Assembly: GCF_014647875.1 (NCBI RefSeq)
Contig: NZ_BMQA01000027.1
Coordinates: forward strand, 1-64,000
Origin: Streptomyces brasiliensis
GTDB lineage: Bacteria > Actinomycetota > Actinomycetes > Streptomycetales > Streptomycetaceae
Length of the DNA stretch: 64,000 nucleotides
Reading direction: 5' to 3'
The notes below the pieces were generated by a model. That model searched no databases and was not told where the DNA came from. It saw only the letters and a program-made list of their open reading frames with translations. The position numbers and the translations under genes are program-made. Positions 1 to 6,590 of the stretch are shown here, in pieces; position 1 is the stretch's first letter, and each line of letters begins with the position of its first letter.

Positions 1-344
1 CCCCGGCGAGAAACCTGTTCGACTTGCATGTTCCATGATCGGTTGAGATACGGCTTCTCACGAGCCCAGTCGAAAGGCATCGGCGCGCCCTGCGGGATCA
101 CCCAAGGATGGGGATAGCGAACGTGACAACCGGTGCAGCGCGCGACGAACGGACCGACCTCGGGGTTCGTGAGAACGCTGTAGTGGCTGGAGGGCTGAGC
201 CGGGAGCATGTGCCCGTTCGCCGTCGTCTCCAAGCCAGGCCACTCCGGCGAGCATTGGCACGCGCGCTCTTTCGCGAACGGGTCGCCGTCGGGAGTCTTG
301 GCCGTGCTCTTGAAGAGCTTGGCGAAGTTCTCGCGTATCGACAC
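1..344 (-). CDS. partial hypothetical protein running off the window edge
   Basis: A minus-strand frame stays open from a TGA near 480 to base 1. Within it a GTG at 344 has an AAGGGG stretch about 11 bases upstream. The translation reads like protein rather than shadow: Phe, Tyr, Trp and Asn are well represented, with one Cys-X-Cys and one Cys-X2-Cys-His (CTGCH) pair about 45 residues apart that could bind a metal. I do not recognise the family. There is no ATG before 209, so the frame may equally be a decayed gene. The C-terminus lies outside the window. Confidence 0.3.
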   Translation of the reverse strand, partial: MSIRENFAKLFKSTAKTPDGDPFAKERACQCSPEWPGLETTANGHMLPAQPSSHYSVLTNPEVGPFVARCTGCHVRYPHPWVIPQGAPMPFDWAREKPYLNRSWNMQVEQVSRR

Positions 345-714
345 GGCGGCGGCATCCCCTTCACTGCGCCCGACTCTCGGCCCCCAGACAGTAACCGAGG
401 TCGGCGGACTCTCTGGACACAGAGTTTGAGATCTGGCCTCATCCTTATCAGGTCGATCATGAGGGTACGTCGCTGCGGCTCAGCCCGTGCCGTGCCAGGA
501 CGCGTCGTGCGTCGAGATACGAGGTAAGCCGCTCCCGTTCGCCCCTGTTGGTGTCAGGCACTGGTGTCAGGTACGGGATGAACCTTGACAGGATGCAGCT
601 GCTGGTTGAACGCCAGCGCCGGTCGCGTCCCTTACGGTACTTCGCTGCTGTACAACGCTCGTGCTGCCGACGGCGCCGTGAGTCGAATTGAACGACAGAG
701 AGACGGGAGCGCGC

Positions 715-1077
715 ATGCAGCAAGACCCAGTGCTGGCCATCGGGGGTGCCTGGTTCCTCATCGAGGGCCTGATACTTACCTTCAACCCCCTGGGTTTGGC
801 GGAGAAGTACGTCAAGTTCACAAAACGCCTGGGTGGCCCACGTATCACGGTCAGTGAGCGTTACCTCGCCCGCAGGCTGGGAACGGTGTTTGCCCCTGTC
901 GGCTGCGGGATGCTCGTTGTGTGGGTGTTGCCGACACTGGGGGTGGACAAGAGCGCGCTCGCGCCCCTGATTCCCCTGGCGGGCCTGTGCCTCTTCGTCC
1001 TCGTCGGCTCCACGATCTACCTGATTTACCGGGCTTCGTCACGTGGTGATGAGCAGCGCCTCGGGTCTCGACCATAG
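715..1077 (+). CDS. small hypothetical membrane protein
   Basis: A 120-residue protein with three hydrophobic stretches (about residues 8-25, 58-78 and 85-108) and a short basic loop between the first two, so probably a polytopic inner-membrane protein. I chose the ATG at 715 because GGGAG lies five bases upstream. A TTG 27 bases earlier would give nine extra polar residues without a ribosome site. No motif identifies a function. It stands alone, with poorly coding DNA on both sides. Confidence 0.6.
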   Translation: MQQDPVLAIGGAWFLIEGLILTFNPLGLAEKYVKFTKRLGGPRITVSERYLARRLGTVFAPVGCGMLVVWVLPTLGVDKSALAPLIPLAGLCLFVLVGSTIYLIYRASSRGDEQRLGSRP

Positions 1078-1393
1078 AAGCGGGCGGGGCCCTTCGTCGC
1101 GTCGAACGACTCTAGGAGCCCAACCCCCGGGGAAAGGGTCAGCCGACGATCCCGCGTCACTTGTTCCTCAACTCTGCTTCACTGATCGGCATCTGCGCCG
1201 GTACCCGAAGCACAGTCTCTGAGCAGGGGAAGAGCCGTCGTCGACTGTCGTCATCTGTCATCGTTGAGCAGCCCCGCACGGCCCAGAGGCGGCCCGAGCG
1301 GGGGTGTCACGGTGCGCCCTCGATGCGAACTAAGGGCGCGACGGTCACTGAGGATGGCTGGCATATCCGAGGACAAGCAGGCGAGGTTTTGTC
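1078..1393. other. 316-base stretch without a convincing gene
   Basis: Several short overlapping frames are open here on both strands, but none has a ribosome site plus protein-like composition. I see no strong hairpin or repeat. It probably holds the promoter of the broken SUKH gene that follows. Confidence 0.4.
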
Positions 1394-1909
1394 ATGTGGG
1401 TAGACCTTCTTCTCCGTGCCACAGGTTGGGACGCGCGGGACGTCGCGCAGCCCTGGGCGGAGATCGAAGCGGAACTGGGGACCGAACTTCCCAGTGACTA
1501 CAAGTAGTTGTGTCAGGCATTCGGTGTCGGCGAGTTCTCGCAGGTGGTGTCGGTGCTGTGCTCTGGTGAGACCCGCGTGGCGGATCTGCTGAGGACGTGG
1601 CGTCTGGAACTGTCGCATGACGACAGTTCGGACGGCCCGTGGGCGCCCTACCGGATCCATCAGCCGGGAACGACCGGGGGCCTGATTCCATGGGGAATCT
1701 CACGTACGGCTGAGCACTTCTACTGGCAGGTCACGGACGGCCCGGTGGACGCATGGCCGGTCCTCGCCATGCAGGTGGATTACGAGGATGGATGGCACCG
1801 TTACGAGATGACCGCCACGGAGTTCCTGTACCGGATCCTCACCGATCCGGAGTTCCAGCCCTATTCCGTGGCACAGTTCCCAGCTGGACTGTCCTTCGAG
1901 CCTGGCTGA
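1394..1909 (+). pseudogene. SUKH (SMI1/KNR4) family gene with an in-frame TAG
   Basis: The frame opens at ATG 1394 and reads a typical SUKH N-terminus (W..IE..LG..LPSDYK), meets TAG at 1505-1507, and then continues in the same frame as the rest of the domain (FGVGEFSQVV ... WGISRTAEHFYW ... YEMTATEFLYRIL) to the stop at 1909. The stop sits exactly between the Lys and Leu of the conserved DYK-x-L segment, so one base change from a Lys, Glu or Gln codon explains it. SUKH proteins are mostly immunity proteins against polymorphic nuclease toxins. No toxin gene is visible nearby. Residues 39-171 would still be open from the TTG at 1508, but there is no good ribosome site for it. Confidence 0.75.
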
Positions 1910-2021
1910 ACGGCCGGTGAGCGGAGAGGAGGGATTTGCGGTGATTGCAGTCCATGGCGCCCCCTTGCTGCGCACTGTACAGAGCGGTCGGCGTAGCGAC
2001 TTTGGCCGGGAGCTGCTTTGG

Positions 2022-2125
2022 CGCGAGTGATCATGGCCCCGTAAGCTTCCGGCGCGTCGGGCAGTCTGTGGACCTGCCCGGTAAAGCACGACGTTGGGGC
2101 CATGATCTTCGAGGCTCGCGCCAAA
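2022..2125. repeat. inverted repeat around a short hairpin
   Basis: GGCGCGAG plus GATCATGGCCCC on the left arm is matched by the reverse complement of the same words on the right arm (GGGGCCATGATC then CTCGCGCC). The two words are separated by a few more bases on the right side. A small hairpin with CGGGCAG / CTGCCCG arms lies between. No protein spans it. It could be the folded end of a small mobile element or a structured transcript. Confidence 0.5.
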
Positions 2126-2201
2126 GTGGCTCCGTAAAGCCGTGGAACCGACCGCCCCAGCCACGACGTGTCTGACCTCATGCTCCGTGTGCCTGCCTCT
2201 T

Positions 2202-2352
2202 GGGCGGGAGCGGGCGGCCGCCGGTGCCGAGTGGGGCGGAGACATGAGCGCGGGCGCCGCCGGCCGCCCGCTCCCGCCCGGAGGAGCGAAGCGACGACGG
2301 GTGCTTGATGACGTAGGGAAGGTTCTACCGCGCCGGGATTTGGCGCTCATGT
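2202..2352. repeat. 19-bp perfect hairpin arms plus a second nested inverted repeat
   Basis: GGGCGGGAGCGGGCGGCCG at 2202-2220 is the exact reverse complement of 2261-2279, with a 40-base loop. Inside that loop GACATGAGCGC (2241-2251) pairs with GCGCTCATGTC at about 2342-2352, which makes a competing long-range pairing. The two stems exclude each other in part, like an attenuator or a folded mobile-element end. No T-run follows, so a simple terminator is unlikely. Confidence 0.6.
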
Positions 2353-2362
2353 CTTGTCTCGG

Positions 2363-2622
2363 TTGACGCTTGACGTTGTGGCTTCGCCTGCCGAGCACAC
2401 CGCCGAGCAGATGGTCAGCAGCGTCGGCGGCTTCATGGTCGCTGGACAACGCATCCAGCTCGGCCGCGGCTATGCCCACCAGGTCGTCCCCGCCCACCTG
2501 CGCGAGGACGTGTGATCCGCGTCTTCCACGGCACAGAGCTGATGACCACCGTTCCCCGCGGGACCGTGAAGGAGGTGGTGGTCCGCAAGTCCGGCGAACA
2601 CAACCACCGGAAGATCGTGTGA
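2363..2622 (+). pseudogene. C-terminal remnant of an integrase-type transposase, frameshifted
   Basis: Reading from 2363 gives a segment with the GFMVAGQRIQLGRGYA signature that ends many Streptomyces IS481-like transposases, then a TGA at 2513. Shifting by one frame at about 2512 continues the same beta-barrel tail (IRVFHGTELMTTVPR then VVVRKSGEH) to a stop at 2622. The catalytic core is absent, so this is only the last 80-85 residues of a transposase, split by a frameshift. It is a footprint of an old insertion. Confidence 0.7.
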
Positions 2623-2630
2623 CTGCCGCG

Positions 2631-3137
2631 TCAGGAAGGCTCGGACGGCTCCGCGGACGGCCATTTGGCCAGCCGGGCGCGGGCCTCCTGCGCAATGACC
2701 GGCCACGGGTCATCAATCAAACGCGCCACTGCCGACCGCGGTGAGCGTGGATGGCCCGCAACGAGCCTCCGCACAGAGTCATGCGGATCGTCGACCAGCT
2801 GTTCCAGCAGCTCAGGCGGGCAGTTGCGCTTGCTGGCCACCCGGTCTCGGACCCGCCAGTCGGAATCCTTGATCAGCTCGGCCAGAATCTCCAGCGGCAC
2901 CGTTCTGTTATGCGCGGCCCAAAAACGCATGTCGGGATGGTTGTGCACCAGGTCCCACCAGACTGCCAGCGGCATGGTTGCCCCCGCCGAGCGGTTGTAT
3001 TCCATCGGTTCGTCGCTCTCCCGCAGCCGGATGAACTCCTCCACGGAGGTGATGGCAGGGAAACGGTCCTTCATGGCAGCCAGTAAGCCACGATGTCTAG
3101 AACAGACGTCAAGCATCACCTGACGCCGAACCGTCAA
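2631..3137 (-). CDS. hypothetical protein with HEAT/LRV-like helical repeats
   Basis: Up to 168 residues. From about residue 55 on there are repeated units of roughly 24 residues containing a D..W.VR..VA or D..DSVR.LVAGHP pattern, as in leucine-rich-variant or HEAT-like repeats that make a short solenoid. The start is uncertain: a TTG at 3137, an ATG at 3116 and an ATG at 3074 are in frame. The solenoid begins after all of them. Function unknown; such proteins usually mediate protein contacts. Its gene lies just left of the native tRNA terminator hairpin and so is probably chromosomal rather than part of the element. Confidence 0.6.
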   Translation of the reverse strand: MTVRRQVMLDVCSRHRGLLAAMKDRFPAITSVEEFIRLRESDEPMEYNRSAGATMPLAVWWDLVHNHPDMRFWAAHNRTVPLEILAELIKDSDWRVRDRVASKRNCPPELLEQLVDDPHDSVRRLVAGHPRSPRSAVARLIDDPWPVIAQEARARLAKWPSAEPSEPS

Positions 3138-3412
3138 GCCTCACCCGTCATCCGACAGGGATTTGGTGCCCACAGTCGTGACTCCGCGCTGAGGAGCGCT
3201 CTCGCCAAGCACGGGTACGCCGGCGGGCAGATGCAGGCGTGCTCCCTACGGAAGCGGTTCTCGTTGCCCATGTGCCCACCGCCGCCGGCGGCGGTTCTGC
3301 TCACGGCAGCGCCTCTTGCAGGAGCGTCTACGGGTGCACCAGTAGGCGCTGTCCGGGAGAGAGGTTTCAAGATCTTCTCCCAGATTTCTCCCAAGAGACC
3401 CTGGAAACCACT
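3138..3412. other. gap without a gene
   Basis: Only frames that mirror each other on opposite strands are open here. No ribosome site or conserved motif was seen. Confidence 0.4.
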
Positions 3413-3447
3413 CAGGGGCCTGACCCGCGATGCGGATCAGGCCCCTG
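3413..3447 (-). terminator. terminator hairpin, originally that of the tRNA-Pro gene
   Basis: CAGGGGCCTGA and TCAGGCCCCTG arms enclose a CCGC/GCGG inner stem. The hairpin lies just past the orphan tRNA 3' end at 3463-3507, reading on the minus strand. Before the element inserted, this would have ended the tRNA-Pro transcript. Confidence 0.65.
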
Positions 3448-3462
3448 ACCTGGTGTTTCACT

Positions 3463-3507
3463 GTCGGGGTGGCGGGATTTGAACCCACGACCTCTTCGTC
3501 CCGAACG
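3463..3507. repeat. attL: orphan 3' part of tRNA-Pro
   Basis: These 45 bases are identical to 24386-24430, the 3' end of the intact tRNA-Pro(CGG) gene including the T arm and part of the anticodon arm. The sequences diverge immediately beyond both copies. This is the left attachment site left by site-specific integration into a tRNA 3' end, the usual target of tyrosine integrases. Confidence 0.9.
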
Positions 3508-3610
3508 CGATGAGACCCCTACGTGACCCTGCTTCGGGGTCATTGACCTGCTCGTTCGGCTCCGGGACTGTCCATTACTGTCCGAGGCGGTCTTGGTGCG
3601 GCTGCCTCGT

Positions 3611-3631
3611 TTGGCCCCCTGTTTGGCCCCC
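3611..3631. repeat. left copy of a 21-bp motif found inside both element ends
   Basis: TTGGCCCCC-TGT-TTGGCCCCC, two GGCCCCC half sites, occurs here and at 24314-24334 in the same orientation and nowhere else that I noticed. It lies about 100 bases inside attL. The placement suits an integrase arm-type or excisionase binding site. Inference only. Confidence 0.45.
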
Positions 3632-3650
3632 GACGGGCACCTGTCACCCG

Positions 3651-4028
3651 CTAGTTGTGGCAGGCCACGGGCGGCGTGTGCGGCCGGAGGCATTCTCCCT
3701 GCGGATCGAAACAGATGAGTCCGTGCTCGCGAGCCAGCGCAGCGGCGTACTCGGACACTTCCTCGGCCTTGCCATAGGACAGGAGCAGGTACACGATCGG
3801 GCCCGATGCCTCCTCGATGACCGGTGGTGACGCCCATACGACACTGCGGTCGATGTCGTCTGGGTATCGCGCGACGAGCGCTTCCACGTAGGCCACGATG
3901 CGTGGCGCCGGAGGCACGACGATATCGTCCGACTCCAGGTAGCGCTCGTAGAGCTCGTCATAGGTCGAGCATGCTTGGTCGTTGTCGAGTGGGCGGTCGC
4001 CCTCCCACACAGCAAGGTCATAGCTCAC
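3651..4028 (-). CDS. hypothetical protein of a common Streptomyces family (MSYDLAVWEG type)
   Basis: A 125-residue soluble acidic protein beginning MSYDLAVWEGDRP, a signature I know from many small Streptomyces proteins that often sit near toxin-immunity genes. The rest contains a PRIVAYVEALVARYPD helix and an AREHGLICFDPQ strand. The start is GTG at 4028 with only a weak ribosome site. The reaction or partner is unknown. It is the first gene inside attL, reading toward it, and could be a solitary immunity-type protein. Confidence 0.65.
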   Translation of the reverse strand: MSYDLAVWEGDRPLDNDQACSTYDELYERYLESDDIVVPPAPRIVAYVEALVARYPDDIDRSVVWASPPVIEEASGPIVYLLLSYGKAEEVSEYAAALAREHGLICFDPQGECLRPHTPPVACHN

Positions 4029-4112
4029 AAGCGCATCGTCGCAGGCGGCAGTTCCGCCAGCGCCAGCAGGCCCTGAGATCGAACCTTCATCAAGTGATCC
4101 GTAAGAGAGCTC

Positions 4113-4982
4113 CTAGTCCGCGAGGGCCAGGTAGGCCTCGTGCGCGGCGGAGGTCCTGCTGCCGTCGAGGTCCGCGGCGAGCTTGGGCGCCACGAACTCG
4201 CCCACCCATGGCGCGGTCTGGAACCGCAGGGGCGGCCGCTCCTGCGTGAGCAGGCCGAGGATCTTCCGGCCGACCTCCTCGGGCGGCTGCATGGCGCCGC
4301 CGGTACCGGAAATGATGCGCGACAACAGCTCCAACGGCTCGGGGTACGGGCTGTCGGCGATCACCTCGTTCGGCAGCAGGCGCCCGAACCGCCTGGGCGC
4401 CATCAGGTCGGTCGCCACCGGCCCCGGCTCGACGATCGTCGTGCGCACCCCGTGGCGCGCGACCGCGGGAGCGAGGGACTCCACCGCGCCCTCGAGGGCG
4501 AACTTCGACGCGGCGTAGGCGTCGTTGAAGGGCGCCCCGATCACACCGTTCGCGCTGGTCGTCACGACCAGGCGGCCGCGGCTGGCCCGCAGGTGCGGCA
4601 GCGCGGCCTTGATCACGGCGAGGTTGCCGAAGAAGTTGCGCTCCATGACGTAGCGGAACCCCTCCATGGTGATCTGTTCGGCCGTGCCGAGTGCGTAGAT
4701 GCCGCCCGCCTGGGCGGCGACCGCGTCGATGCGACCATGAGCCCGTGCAACGTCGCTGAAGACCTCGGCCACCTCGACGTGGTCGGTGAGCTCCAGGTGC
4801 CGCACCTCCAGGTCCGCGCCGCGCTCGGCTGCCGCCTGCCGCAGCGACTCCATCCGCTGAGGATCGCGCCCTGTCGCCACCACCTCGTACCCGGCACCGG
4901 CCGCCTCGAGGGCGAGCGCCCTCCCCATGCCCGACGTGGCGCCCGTGACGACGAGCACCTTCTTGTCGACGATGTTGCTCAT
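4113..4982 (-). CDS. short-chain dehydrogenase/reductase
   Basis: An NAD(P)-dependent oxidoreductase of about 289 residues. Near the N-terminus it has the Rossmann motif TGATSGMG, then catalytic Ser in TTSANGVIG and the YAASK pair (Y-x3-K), followed by the PGPVATDL segment of classical SDRs. Substrate unknown. I use the ATG at 4982; an in-frame GTG at 5000 would add six residues. It is divergent from a TetR gene at 5085, and two copies of an AACG...CGTT operator lie between them, so the TetR protein very probably represses this enzyme and itself. It fits a detoxification or small-molecule-responsive pair. Confidence 0.85.
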   Translation of the reverse strand: MSNIVDKKVLVVTGATSGMGRALALEAAGAGYEVVATGRDPQRMESLRQAAAERGADLEVRHLELTDHVEVAEVFSDVARAHGRIDAVAAQAGGIYALGTAEQITMEGFRYVMERNFFGNLAVIKAALPHLRASRGRLVVTTSANGVIGAPFNDAYAASKFALEGAVESLAPAVARHGVRTTIVEPGPVATDLMAPRRFGRLLPNEVIADSPYPEPLELLSRIISGTGGAMQPPEEVGRKILGLLTQERPPLRFQTAPWVGEFVAPKLAADLDGSRTSAAHEAYLALAD

Positions 4983-5002
4983 GGCGTTGCCCACTTCCAC
5001 TT

Positions 5003-5072
5003 AACGAACGGTCTGTGCGTTATCGACGTTAGCCGCGGTCGCAAGACGCTGTCAACGCACAGGTTGTGCGTT
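5003..5072. promoter_or_regulatory. two 19-bp TetR operators between divergent genes
   Basis: AACGCACA-GGT-TGTGCGTT at 5054-5072 is a perfect palindrome with 8-bp arms. AACGAACGGTCTGTGCGTT at 5003-5021 is an imperfect copy. The right one overlaps the likely -10 region (TACGGT, seven bases before the TetR start) and the left one lies 21 bases before the reductase start, so one dimeric repressor can shut both promoters. Confidence 0.75.
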
Positions 5073-5084
5073 ACGGTGGGGGGT

Positions 5085-5741
5085 ATGAGCAAGCAGTCGT
5101 TTCAGCGGGCGCGCTCGACCGAGAGCAAGCAGCAGCGGGCGGACTCGCTGGTCCGCGCCGCCCGGGAGCTGGCCCTGGAGTCCGGCGTCCGTTCGGTCAC
5201 GCTCACCGCCGTCGCCGAGAGGGCGGGGGTGCACCACTCCGCCGTTCGGCGCTACTTCGACTCGCACAAGGACGTCCTGCTGCGCCTGGCCGCGCAGGGC
5301 TGGGACCGGTGGGCAGACGCCGTCTGCGAACGCCTGCACGAGGGGCCGGTCTCGCCCGGTCGGCTCGCCGAGACGCTCACGGACACCCTGGCGGCTGACC
5401 CGCTGCTGTGCGACCTGTTCGCGAACGTGCCTCTCCACCTGGAGCCGGACGTCGAGGTGGACAACGTGATCGCCTTCAAGCGGTCAAGCCGCGGCGCCAT
5501 CGACCGGATGCACGGCGCGATCGCGGCCGCCACGACCGGGTTCGACGATGCCGCGGCGTTCGACGCCATCACCGCGACCAACGCCTTGGCCGCCACGCTG
5601 TGGCAGGTCAGCCACCCCGGCGCGCCCCTCGCGGCGGCACTACGGAAAGACCCCGAGCTGATGTACCTGGGCACCGAGAAGTTCGAGCAGACGCTCGCCC
5701 GTCTGCTCACAGCCACGTTCACAGGGCTGGCGGCACGCTGA
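5085..5741 (+). CDS. TetR/AcrR-family transcriptional regulator
   Basis: 218 residues with an N-terminal helix-turn-helix (about residues 18-64: LVRAARELALESG..SVTLTAVAERAGVHHSAVRRYFDSHKDVL) and a C-terminal ligand-binding domain of TetR type. ATG 5085 follows a TACGGT -10-like hexamer by only seven bases, so the transcript is probably leaderless. It is divergent from an SDR gene, with two palindromic operators in between, so it is expected to autoregulate and to control the SDR. Ligand unknown. Confidence 0.88.
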   Translation: MSKQSFQRARSTESKQQRADSLVRAARELALESGVRSVTLTAVAERAGVHHSAVRRYFDSHKDVLLRLAAQGWDRWADAVCERLHEGPVSPGRLAETLTDTLAADPLLCDLFANVPLHLEPDVEVDNVIAFKRSSRGAIDRMHGAIAAATTGFDDAAAFDAITATNALAATLWQVSHPGAPLAAALRKDPELMYLGTEKFEQTLARLLTATFTGLAAR

Positions 5742-6135
5742 GAACCGACCGACCGTCGGACGCGGGATACGTACATGCCCGCGATCTGCGGCTTGTTCCC
5801 TCGACGTAACGGGCGATGGTGGCAATGCCTTCGCGCGTCGTCATGGCGGAGAGCGCTGTCACCGCAGACCAACCTCGGGCTTTCACGTAGGCAGCCGTCT
5901 GAGGGTTGATCAAATACGCGGAGAGCGCCTGCCGGCGTGGGCAGGATGCGATCAAGTGGCTATGGCGTCGTTCTTTGGCTCCGGCATGCTGGCTCCAACC
6001 GGCCCCGGTTGGTGAAGATCCTTTGTCATCAGGACGTCTTGAAGTGGCACCGGGAATTGGTGTTCGCAGGTACCACTCGGTGGGCTTCCTTGGCCTCAGG
6101 ATGAAGACCGTGTCCTACCCGGAGAGCAGCGATTG
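5742..6135. other. decayed DNA with transposase scraps
   Basis: No intact gene. Around 6010-6100 on the plus strand a short frame reads DVLKWHRELVFAG, which resembles the conserved segment before the catalytic core of Streptomyces integrase-type transposases and ends at a stop soon after. A minus-strand frame (5719-5955) has protein-like composition but no recognisable motif. I read the stretch as a graveyard of mobile-element fragments. Confidence 0.4.
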
Positions 6136-6400
6136 TCAGCGTTGCCCGGCGTCGAGGGTAACGAGGCCGCCACGGACGGCAGCAGCTGTCTTGTCGAGCT
6201 GGTCTCGCCCCTGCACGCACCAGTCGGCTTCGATGCGATACGGGTCACCTGTAAAGCGGGGGAAGACATGCAGGTGAACGTGGAAAACTTCCTGGAAGGC
6301 TGCTTCGCCGTCCGCAAGGAACAAGTTGACGCCCTCGCATCGCAAGCCTGATCGGCGCAGTGCGCGTCCGAGCTTATGCGCCACTTTCCAGACCTGGACG
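6136..6400 (-). pseudogene. HIT-family hydrolase, N-terminal half lost
   Basis: The minus-strand frame encodes GVNLFLADGEAAFQEV followed by FHVHLHVFPR, the histidine triad H-x-H-x-H of HIT nucleotide hydrolases or transferases, and a normal HIT C-terminus (PYRIEADW ... QLDKTAAAVR). Family members have about 60-70 more residues upstream. Here that part is replaced by antisense transposase sequence beginning near 6400, so the gene was cut by an insertion. The active-site histidines are present, but there is no genuine start. Confidence 0.7.
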
Positions 6401-6403
6401 CCG

Positions 6404-6571
6404 ACGTCCTCCCTGTACGCGGAGCGCAACACCGTGGAACGGTGCATCAACCGACTGCGGAACTGGCGCGGCATCGCGTTCCGCTTCGACAAGACCCCAG
6501 CAAGCTACGAGGCCGGACTGTATTTGTGCGGCGCGATGCTCTGGCTCCGCAGCATCACACCGCATTCATGA
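6404..6571 (+). pseudogene. C-terminal fragment of an IS5-type transposase
   Basis: The frame reads YAERNTVERCINRLRNWRG followed by a tail ending near AMLWLR, the hallmark end of IS5-family (DDE) transposases, including the E of the catalytic triad region (Y-x-x-RN-x-VER). Only the last 50-55 residues remain, directly abutting the truncated HIT gene on the other strand. Confidence 0.75.
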
Positions 6572-6590
6572 TTCGGACTCCAGACAGGAC

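Larger units (their letters stand above)
1910..2362. other. gene-free stretch with inverted repeats
   Basis: No reading frame here looks like a real protein. The stretch is dominated by inverted repeats, listed separately at 2022-2125 and 2202-2352. It links the broken SUKH gene to an insertion-sequence remnant, so it may be part of a decayed mobile element. Confidence 0.5.

Noticed and set aside
4140..5084. N-terminal extension of the TetR protein by 315 residues
   Set aside because: The extension is antisense to the SDR gene and has no domain; the ATG at 5085 with a -10 element explains the regulator fully.
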